A program made the position numbers and the translations under genes. The notes under the pieces were generated by a model that saw only the letters and a list, made by a program, of their open reading frames with translations, was not told the DNA's origin and did not search any database. Below are positions 6,373-10,413 of a stretch of 10,413 nucleotides of DNA, one piece after another. This DNA comes from Bacillota bacterium (GTDB taxonomy: Bacteria; Bacillota; Clostridia; Lachnospirales; WQUN01), in contig WQUN01000177.1 of NCBI GenBank assembly GCA_009782085.1, forward strand, positions 1 to 10,413, given 5' to 3'. Every line of letters starts with the position of its first letter. Within the stretch, counting starts at the first letter, position 1.

Positions 6373-8136
6373 TTATAGATCCTTCATCCCATTGTACACG
6401 AACCCGTTTTTGCTGTCCACCGTGACCGCTATGCCGTCCGGTATCAGGTCGATGACCTTCTGGCCGGACACGATGAGCGGGATGTCCAGCGCCTTGGCGA
6501 CGGTCTGCGCGTGGCTGTTGTCCACGCCCTCCCAGGTGCCCACGACTATCGCGCCGGCCTTGCGGATATACGGCATCATCTCGTCCGTGGTCCTTGTGGT
6601 GACGAGTATGTCGCCCTTGTCGAAGTGGTGCTCGGCCTCCTCCGCGACCTTTATGACCTGGGCCACGCCCTTGACCGGCTCGGTGTGCCCGCTGCCCTTG
6701 CCGGTCACGAGTATGTCGCCGATTATGCGCACCTTGATCGTGTTGGTCGTCCCTGCCAGGCCTATCGGCAGGCCGACGGCTATGACGATTATGTCGCCCG
6801 CCCTGGCGTAGCCGCTCTCCACGGCGATGTTCTCCGCGCCGGAAAAGACGGCGTCGCTCGTGAATTTGTACATCTTCTCCGTCAGCACGGGCTTGCAGCC
6901 CCAGGTCAGGTTCGTCTGCCGCCAGACCGTCTCGTCCGTCGTGACCGCCAGGATCGGGCGGGACGGCCGGAAGCGCGAGGCCATGCGGGCGCTGAAGCCG
7001 GTGTCCGTGATGATGACGATGCAGGCGGCGTTGAGGTCGGCGGCCATTGTGCAGACGGCGAAGCTGATCGCGTTGGTGATGTTCGTCTTGAAGGTGTGGT
7101 GGTGGCTGGTGATCTCGTTGTAATAGTCTATCGACTCCTCCGACGCGGTGGCTATGCGCGCCATCATGCTCACGCTCTCGGCCGGGTGCGCGCCGTTGGC
7201 CGTCTCGCCGGAGAGCATTATCACGTCGCTCCCGTCGAATATGGCGTTCGCCACGTCGTTGACCTCCGCGCGCGTCGGCCTGGGGTTCTGGGTCATGGAT
7301 TCGAGCATCTGGGTCGCGGTCACGACGGGCTTGCCCATATAGTTGGCCTTGCGGATGAGCTGCTTTTGCACCAAGGGCACTTCCTCCGGCGGGAGCTCCA
7401 CGCCGAGGTCGCCCCTGGCGACCATGATGCCGTCCGCCAGCTCCAGGATCGAGTCCAGGTTGTTTACCCCGTCGCGGCTCTCGATCTTCGCGATGATCCG
7501 TATGCCGCCGCCGCCGTTTTCCTCCAGGACTTCCCGGATCTTCAGGATATCGTTGGCCGAGCGCACGAACGACGCCGCGATATAGTCGAAGCCCATCTTT
7601 ATGCCGTACTTTATGTCCTCTATGTCGCGCTCCGTGATAGACGGCAGGTTCACGTACACGTCGGGGACGTTCACGCCCTTGCGCGAGCTGAGGAAGCCGC
7701 TGTTCACCACGACGCAGCCGATCTCCGTGTCCGTCAGGCTCACGACCTTGAGCTCTATCAGGCCGTCGTCCAGCAAAATCCGGCCTCCCTCGCGGACGTC
7801 CCGAGGGAGCTCCGCGTAGGTGACGGAGACCTTGGTCTTGTCGCCCTGCACGGCGTCGGTGGTCAAGGTGAAGCGGTCGCCCTGCGCCAGGTATATGCGG
7901 TCCTCCGCGAAGGTCCCGATGCGTATCTCCGGGCCCTTCGTGTCCAGGATCAGCGGGATCGGCATTTTCAGCTCGTCCCTGGCCTGTTTGAAGTTGGTGA
8001 TGATCTCCCCGGTGCGCGAGTCGAAGTGGGAAAAGTTTATCCGCGCCGCGTCCATGCCGTTTTGGATAAGGCTCTTGATGACTTCCACGTCTTTCGAGGC
8101 GGGGCCTAAGGTTGCCAGAATCTTGGTCTTGCGCAT
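6373..8136 (-). CDS. pyk: Pyruvate kinase with C-terminal PEP-utiliser-like extension
   Basis: A 587-aa glycolytic enzyme making pyruvate and ATP from phosphoenolpyruvate and ADP (EC 2.7.1.40). N-terminal MRKTKILATLGPAS is typical. Active-site motifs are intact: R32/N34/S36 in ARINFSHF, DTKGPEIR at 65-72, AKIESRDG at 216-223 (catalytic K217, metal ligand E219), ARGDLGVELP at 240-249 (D243) and VTATQMLESM at 272-281 (T275). Residues about 476-587 form the extra domain found in many Firmicute enzymes; its usual TSHAA-type motif is altered to NSHAQ. The frame is open upstream, and an ATG at 8154 lies inside the toxin gene, but family alignment favours the ATG at 8136, 4 nt after the toxin stop. 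Its only SD-like sequence is the purine-rich end of the toxin gene (GAAAGAAGA), so translation may depend on coupling with the toxin gene. Confidence 0.97.
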   Translation of the reverse strand: MRKTKILATLGPASKDVEVIKSLIQNGMDAARINFSHFDSRTGEIITNFKQARDELKMPIPLILDTKGPEIRIGTFAEDRIYLAQGDRFTLTTDAVQGDKTKVSVTYAELPRDVREGGRILLDDGLIELKVVSLTDTEIGCVVVNSGFLSSRKGVNVPDVYVNLPSITERDIEDIKYGIKMGFDYIAASFVRSANDILKIREVLEENGGGGIRIIAKIESRDGVNNLDSILELADGIMVARGDLGVELPPEEVPLVQKQLIRKANYMGKPVVTATQMLESMTQNPRPTRAEVNDVANAIFDGSDVIMLSGETANGAHPAESVSMMARIATASEESIDYYNEITSHHHTFKTNITNAISFAVCTMAADLNAACIVIITDTGFSARMASRFRPSRPILAVTTDETVWRQTNLTWGCKPVLTEKMYKFTSDAVFSGAENIAVESGYARAGDIIVIAVGLPIGLAGTTNTIKVRIIGDILVTGKGSGHTEPVKGVAQVIKVAEEAEHHFDKGDILVTTRTTDEMMPYIRKAGAIVVGTWEGVDNSHAQTVAKALDIPLIVSGQKVIDLIPDGIAVTVDSKNGFVYNGMKDL

Positions 8137-8140
8137 AAGG

Positions 8141-8515
8141 TCATCTTCTTTCATGTATGAAACTGAGCAAATACATTTCATCAATCGTACCGTCCGCGAC
8201 GCCGCGGCCGATTTCCACCAGCTCGTCATCGGTGCACTTGGGAGTAATTCCGTTGATCCTCAGAAACGATAGCATTGACAATATGCCTGTACGCTTATTG
8301 CCGTCCATAAAGGGATGGTTTTTAATAAGCCCGAACGCAAGCCTCGCCGCCTTGCTTTCTATCGTCGGATAAGCATCCGCGCCTCCAAAAGAGGCAAACG
8401 GCGCATACAGGGCGCTTTCCAGAAGCCCTTCGTCTCTTATTCCGTCCAATCCCCCATGATAGCGGATTGTCAAGTGATGGAGCAACAGCACCTGTTCCTT
8501 TTTCAGCCTTGTCAT
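8141..8515 (-). CDS. doc: Doc-type (Fic fold) toxin of a type II toxin-antitoxin pair
   Basis: A 124-aa protein of usual Doc length. The Fic-fold active site is NHPFMDGNKRTG: H67, F69, D71, G72, N73, K74, R75, in line with the H-x-F-x-D-x-N-K-R pattern of Doc proteins (P1 Doc has Ala where G72 is). Doc of phage P1 stops translation by phosphorylating EF-Tu; Doc-motif Lys instead of the Gly of AMPylating Fic enzymes points to the same class here. The N-terminal YHGGLDGIRDEGLLESALYAP is also typical. The toxin start overlaps the antitoxin stop as ATGA (8512-8515), so the two are coupled. All motif residues are present, so the toxin looks active. The 3' end runs directly into pyk. Confidence 0.93.
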   Translation of the reverse strand: MTRLKKEQVLLLHHLTIRYHGGLDGIRDEGLLESALYAPFASFGGADAYPTIESKAARLAFGLIKNHPFMDGNKRTGILSMLSFLRINGITPKCTDDELVEIGRGVADGTIDEMYLLSFIHERR

Positions 8516-8754
8516 TTTGCGAGCTCCGCAAACGCGGCCCAGTGTTCCTTCATAATTTCCTCGCCGATTTTCAGCACTTCTTCGTCATCCGGATATTTGG
8601 CGTCATGGAATAACCTGTAAGGGACGAGCACATAACAAGGCGTGTCGTCCTTAACTATCACAGCCATTCCATTCTCGTCCGCAAGCCGTGTTAAACGGGA
8701 AAAATCCTTGTCGGCCTCGTTTATGGACACAAAATATCTCATATTGGCCCGCAT
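8512..8754 (-). CDS. Phd/YefM-type antitoxin
   Basis: An 80-aa protein upstream of the Doc toxin. The N-terminal part (NINEADKDF-like FVSINEADKDFSRL at 8-21, then MAVIVKDDTPCYVLVPYRLF at 30-49) has the beta-alpha-beta layout and the 'V.VKD..P..VLVP' signature of the Phd/YefM DNA-binding fold. Residues 55-80 are acidic and helical, as expected for the toxin-neutralising tail. The ATG at 8754 has a perfect AAGGAGG at 8762-8768 with 7-nt spacing, the strongest SD in this operon; an inner Met at residue 5 lacks one. It begins 41 nt after the pfkA stop. Such antitoxins usually repress their own promoter, but no separate promoter or palindromic operator was seen in that short gap. Confidence 0.88.
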   Translation of the reverse strand: MRANMRYFVSINEADKDFSRLTRLADENGMAVIVKDDTPCYVLVPYRLFHDAKYPDDEEVLKIGEEIMKEHWAAFAELAK

Positions 8755-8795
8755 TGCCTTTCCTCCTTAATACGCCCGAGTTCCCTGATTGCTCA

Positions 8796-9791
8796 TCACA
8801 CCGACAGCGCCTTCATAACGTCGTAAAACTCGCTGTCATACGGCCGCTGATACGCCAGGCCCTCCTCCAGGTCTATCGACGTGTGTTTCCCGTCCCTGTA
8901 CACGATGATTTTGTTCCGCTCGCCCTCCGCGATCCGCTTCACGGCCTGATAGCCCATCATCGAGGCGTGCATGACGTCGACCGCCGAGGGGGAGCCGCCC
9001 CGCTGCAGATAGCCCAGGATCGTCGCGCGGGTCTCGATGCCCGTGACCTTCTCGATCTCCCGCGCGAGCTTCGAGGAGCCGCCGATGCCCTCCGCCACGA
9101 TGATCAGGTTGTGCGTCTTGCCCATCGCGCGGTTTTCGACGATCTCCCGTATCAGCCGGTTGGTGTCTATCGCGAAATTCTCCTTTTCGGAGACGCTTTC
9201 GTCGTTGGAGTGGTTCTCAGGGATCAGCGCCTCCTCCGCGCCGCCGGCCAGGCTGCACCACAGGGCGATGTGCCCGGTGTTGCGCCCCATGACCTCCACG
9301 ACGGAGCAGCGCTCGTGGGAGCTGGAGGTGTCGCGGATCTTGTTGATGGCCTCCATGCCGGTGTTTATGGCGGTGTCGAAGCCTATCGCGTAGTCCGTGC
9401 AGTCCACGTCCAGGTCGATTGTGGCCGGGATGCCGAAGACGTTCACGCCGAGCTTGGCGAGCATCAGCCCGCCCATGAACGAGCCGTTGCCCCCGATAAT
9501 CACGAGCGCGTCGAGGCCGAGGATCTTGCATATCCCGGCGGCCTTCTCCTGGCCCTCCTGGGTGGTCATTTCCTTGCAGCGGGCCGTCAGGAGGAGCGTC
9601 CCGCCCCTGTTGATGACGTCCGAGACGGACCTCGTCGTCATGTCGACTATCTCGGCGGCCAAAAGCCCCTCGAAGCCGCGCTTGATCCCCACGACCTTCA
9701 TGCCCAGGCCGAGCCCCGTCCGCACGACGGCGCGTATGGCCGCGTTCATTCCCGGCGCGTCGCCGCCGCTCGTTAAGACGCCGATCTTCAT
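8796..9791 (-). CDS. pfkA: 6-phosphofructokinase (PfkA family) with altered active-site residues
   Basis: A 331-aa enzyme of the PfkA family, fructose-6-phosphate to fructose-1,6-bisphosphate. MKIGVLTSGGDAPGMNAAIR is diagnostic. Retained: R71, T124 and catalytic-type D126 in PATIDLD, D128, R161, MGR at 168-170, ETRATILG near 253-260 and QRGGSP near 263-268. Odd: the GGDGS motif reads GGNGS (N102 for the Mg-binding Asp 103 of E. coli), TIDND reads TIDLD, the Gly before TID is Ala (A123), and E. coli His249 corresponds to Tyr261. G103 is the ATP-type residue, since PPi-dependent enzymes have Asp there. About 12 extra residues lie near 192-225 (NHSNDESVSEKENF region). The ATG at 9791 fits the family, but no good SD precedes it; the leader ORF stop overlaps it as ATGA, and a GGAGGG lies 26 nt upstream. 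Family call is firm; phosphoryl donor is less sure. Confidence 0.92.
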   Translation of the reverse strand: MKIGVLTSGGDAPGMNAAIRAVVRTGLGLGMKVVGIKRGFEGLLAAEIVDMTTRSVSDVINRGGTLLLTARCKEMTTQEGQEKAAGICKILGLDALVIIGGNGSFMGGLMLAKLGVNVFGIPATIDLDVDCTDYAIGFDTAINTGMEAINKIRDTSSSHERCSVVEVMGRNTGHIALWCSLAGGAEEALIPENHSNDESVSEKENFAIDTNRLIREIVENRAMGKTHNLIIVAEGIGGSSKLAREIEKVTGIETRATILGYLQRGGSPSAVDVMHASMMGYQAVKRIAEGERNKIIVYRDGKHTSIDLEEGLAYQRPYDSEFYDVMKALSV

Positions 9792-9889
9792 TTGCTTCGT
9801 TTTCGGGTTGATATGAATCCCTCCAGGCCGCATTTTGCCGTACAAATTTTGCCGTACAAAAGCGGATTTATACCGGAGTGTGAAAACAT
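9788..9889 (-). CDS. 33-aa leader ORF coupled to pfkA
   Basis: ATG at 9889 is preceded by AGAGGAGG (9893-9900). The frame reads MFSHSGINPLLYGKICTAKC and ends in RKRSK, with TGA overlapping the pfkA ATG. The peptide is basic at its C-terminus and has no recognised family. Translation is supported by the SD and by the ATGA overlap with a gene lacking its own SD; the peptide itself may be irrelevant and only its translation matter. The ATG is inside a predicted 9-bp stem and the SD in the loop it closes, so access is probably regulated. The reading frame continues upstream to 10015, but that would start within the promoter. Confidence 0.6.
   Translation of the reverse strand: MFSHSGINPLLYGKICTAKCGLEGFISTRKRSK
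9833..9860. repeat. Perfect 14-bp tandem duplication in the leader ORF
   Basis: TTTTGCCGTACAAA occurs twice back to back (9833-9846 and 9847-9860, + strand). Fourteen is not a multiple of three, so copy number sets the frame between the leader ATG at 9889 and pfkA. Confidence 0.95.
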
Positions 9890-9993
9890 TAGCCTCCTCT
9901 GTCTACGCCGTCGGCAAATGTTTTCCGCATCCGGTATATACGCCGGATAGGCCCGCCGGCGGCATATGTTTCCGGCGTCCGTTGTAATCCGCT
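9861..9993 (-). promoter_or_regulatory. Structured pfkA leader RNA (three-way junction), unrecognised class
   Basis: Read on the - strand, four perfectly complementary pairs nest without conflict. Closing stem: AGCGGATT (9993-9986) with AATCCGCT (9868-9861). Hairpin: ACGCCGGA (9978-9971) with TCCGGCGT (9947-9940). Third arm: TATACCGGA (9938-9930) with TCCGGTATA (9877-9869), then after a 4/4 internal loop GAAAACATT (9925-9917) with AATGTTTTC (9890-9882). The last strand includes the leader ORF start codon, and the loop it closes holds the SD. The third arm abuts the closing stem with no spacer, which allows stacking. I do not recognise a known riboswitch consensus. A ribosome-access switch is the best reading; four U residues after the closing stem make termination a weak alternative. 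Confidence 0.65.
9906..9980. repeat. Two imperfect 27-bp direct repeats in the pfkA leader
   Basis: Copies at 9906-9932 and 9954-9980 match at 22 of 27 positions with a 48-bp offset; the shared core on the - strand is GGAAA(A)CAT.TGCCG.CGGCG. They overlap the left strands of two leader stems and could give alternative pairings, or serve as tandem protein-binding sites. Confidence 0.8.
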
Positions 9994-10005
9994 CGATTTT
10001 TCTAT

Positions 10006-10034
10006 ATTTTAACACAAAATATTTTTATTATCAA
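10006..10034 (-). promoter_or_regulatory. Sigma70-type promoter for the pfkA operon
   Basis: On the - strand: -35 TTGATA (10034-10029), a 17-bp AT-rich spacer, -10 TAAAAT (10011-10006). Transcription should begin near 9999, giving a leader of about 208 nt before pfkA. The first leader stem starts only a few nt after the expected start, which fits a structured 5' end. It lies in the most AT-rich stretch of the right-hand region. Confidence 0.75.
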
Positions 10035-10064
10035 TGCGGGGATTCGATTGGGGCCGGCAAATTT

Positions 10065-10117
10065 TCGTGGAGTTTACGTGGATTTTACGCGCGGATTTTA
10101 CGTGGATTTCCGTGGGA
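10065..10117. repeat. Short tandem array of ACGTGGATTTT-like units upstream of the pfkA promoter
   Basis: About five degenerate units of 10-13 bp (CGTGGAGTTTA, CGTGGATTTTA, CGCGCGGATTTTA, CGTGGATTTC, CGTGGGATA). The array sits roughly 31-83 bp upstream of the -35 box, a position suited to activator or repressor binding. It could equally be slippage debris. Confidence 0.6.
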
Positions 10118-10292
10118 TACGCCATAATGCTGTAGGGGACGCCGCCCCCGGCGTCCCGCTGTTGCACGCCGCCCCCGGCGTCCCGCTGTTACCCGCCCGC
10201 CCTGGCGTCCCGCTGTTGTCGGCGGAATCAGGTAACGGGACGCCCAGGTGGGCGTCCCCTACGATTTGCCCACTAAAGTTTCTATTGTTCAT
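10098..10292 (-). other. Possible short ORF overrun by a repeat element (64 aa)
   Basis: ATG at 10292 has GGAGG at 10299-10303 with 6-nt spacing and reads MNNRNFSGQIVGDAHLG. After about ten residues the frame is entirely the 131-bp palindromic element, giving 9-residue NSGTPGAAC-like repeats, and ends in the tandem array near the pfkA promoter. The SD and start look real, the body does not, so it may be the start of a gene cut off by insertion of the element. The function is unknown. Confidence 0.3.
10132..10262. repeat. 131-bp palindromic element containing three 27-bp tandem repeats
   Basis: Ends GTAGGGGACGCC (10132-10143) and GGCGTCCCCTAC (10251-10262) are perfect 12-bp inverted repeats. 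Inside lie three tandem 27-bp units at 10141-10167, 10168-10194 and 10195-10221, sharing GGCGTCCCGCTGTT. The right arm (near 10231-10245, GGTAACGGGACGCC) is roughly the reverse complement of a unit, so several alternative hairpins are possible. The GTAGGGG...CCCCTAC ends match the style of the 6120-6167 palindrome, but the cores differ. There is no transposase. Confidence 0.75.
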
Positions 10293-10413
10293 AGAGTTCC
10301 TCCGTACCTTGATAAAAGTTCCCTCGGAAACTCAGAAGCCAAATAACCCGCGGATTTGAAAAGCAGGTCACAGTAAACGTTCCTCCAAGAATCCAAGCAT
10401 AAAAAACTACAAT
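10263..10413. other. Window end with no supported gene
   Basis: Apart from the SD and start of the doubtful 64-aa ORF, I see no complete gene here. CCTCGGAAACTC at 10322-10333 repeats a 12-bp word found at 6053-6064 in the other intergenic element, and a second GGAGGAAC (- strand) occurs at 10379-10386 without a convincing start codon after it. Confidence 0.4.

Noticed and set aside
6511..8109. 532-codon open frame on the + strand opposite pyk
   Set aside because: Antisense to an intact pyruvate kinase; composition rich in Arg/Ala/Val/His/Asp as expected from mirrored codons, with no recognisable motif.
6373..8229. Longer pyruvate kinase with 31 extra N-terminal residues
   Set aside because: The extension overlaps the toxin gene in another frame and has no SD; family alignment begins at MRKTK (8136).
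8688..9776. 362-codon open frame on the + strand opposite pfkA
   Set aside because: Same antisense artefact; no SD or homology signature.
9788..10015. 75-aa - strand frame ending at the pfkA start
   Set aside because: Its first codons fall in the promoter upstream of the expected transcription start, with no SD; only the ATG at 9889 is supported.
10141..10221. CRISPR-like array of three regularly spaced repeats
   Set aside because: The 27-bp units are contiguous with no unique spacers, and the region is bounded by inverted repeats; it is a tandem/palindromic element, and no cas gene is present.

Overview
The window looks like chromosome of an anaerobic, moderately GC-rich bacterium, most likely a Bacillota/Clostridia-type organism. 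The grounds are strong GGAGG Shine-Dalgarno (SD) sites, tightly packed operons with ATGA overlaps, a long pyruvate kinase (587 aa) with the C-terminal PEP-utiliser-like extension common in Firmicutes, and a rubredoxin. The lineage is inference; no rRNA or other marker is present.

Left part, rhamnose catabolism (1-6023). On the + strand a URO-D/MtaA-like putative methyltransferase is followed after 10 nt by L-rhamnose isomerase (rhaA, start at 1095) and a likely terminator at 2370-2402. Converging from the - strand is a second transcription unit: a 54-aa small protein (TTG start), rhamnulokinase (rhaB) and a 641-aa FRG-domain/TPR protein. Each overlaps the next (ATGA between the small gene and rhaB, 14 bp between rhaB and the FRG gene), so translational coupling is likely. 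Rhamnulose-1-phosphate aldolase, transporter and regulator are not in the window. rhaB carries an in-frame 12-bp tandem repeat encoding a Gly/Gln-rich insert.

Right part, glycolysis (6199-10034, all - strand). From a good sigma70-type promoter (10006-10034) the order is: structured leader, 33-aa leader ORF, 6-phosphofructokinase, Phd/YefM-type antitoxin, Doc/Fic toxin, pyruvate kinase, rubredoxin. A toxin-antitoxin pair is therefore embedded between the two committed glycolytic kinases, and pyk starts 4 nt after the toxin stop codon. The leader is the most striking part. It contains four nested perfect stems (8, 8, 9 and 9 bp) that fit a three-way junction and bury the start codon of the leader ORF. 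That ORF ends in an ATGA overlap with pfkA, which itself lacks a good SD. A perfect 14-bp tandem duplication inside the leader ORF sets its frame: with one copy, the ORF would be fused in frame to pfkA.

Non-coding stretches: 2349-2450 (terminator only), 6024-6198 (MITE-like element with 17-bp inverted termini around a 48-bp cloverleaf-like palindrome), 9890-10413 (leader, promoter, a tandem ACGTGGATTTT-type array, a 131-bp palindromic element built of 27-bp repeats, and an unexplained end). No tRNA, rRNA, CRISPR array or transposase gene was seen.
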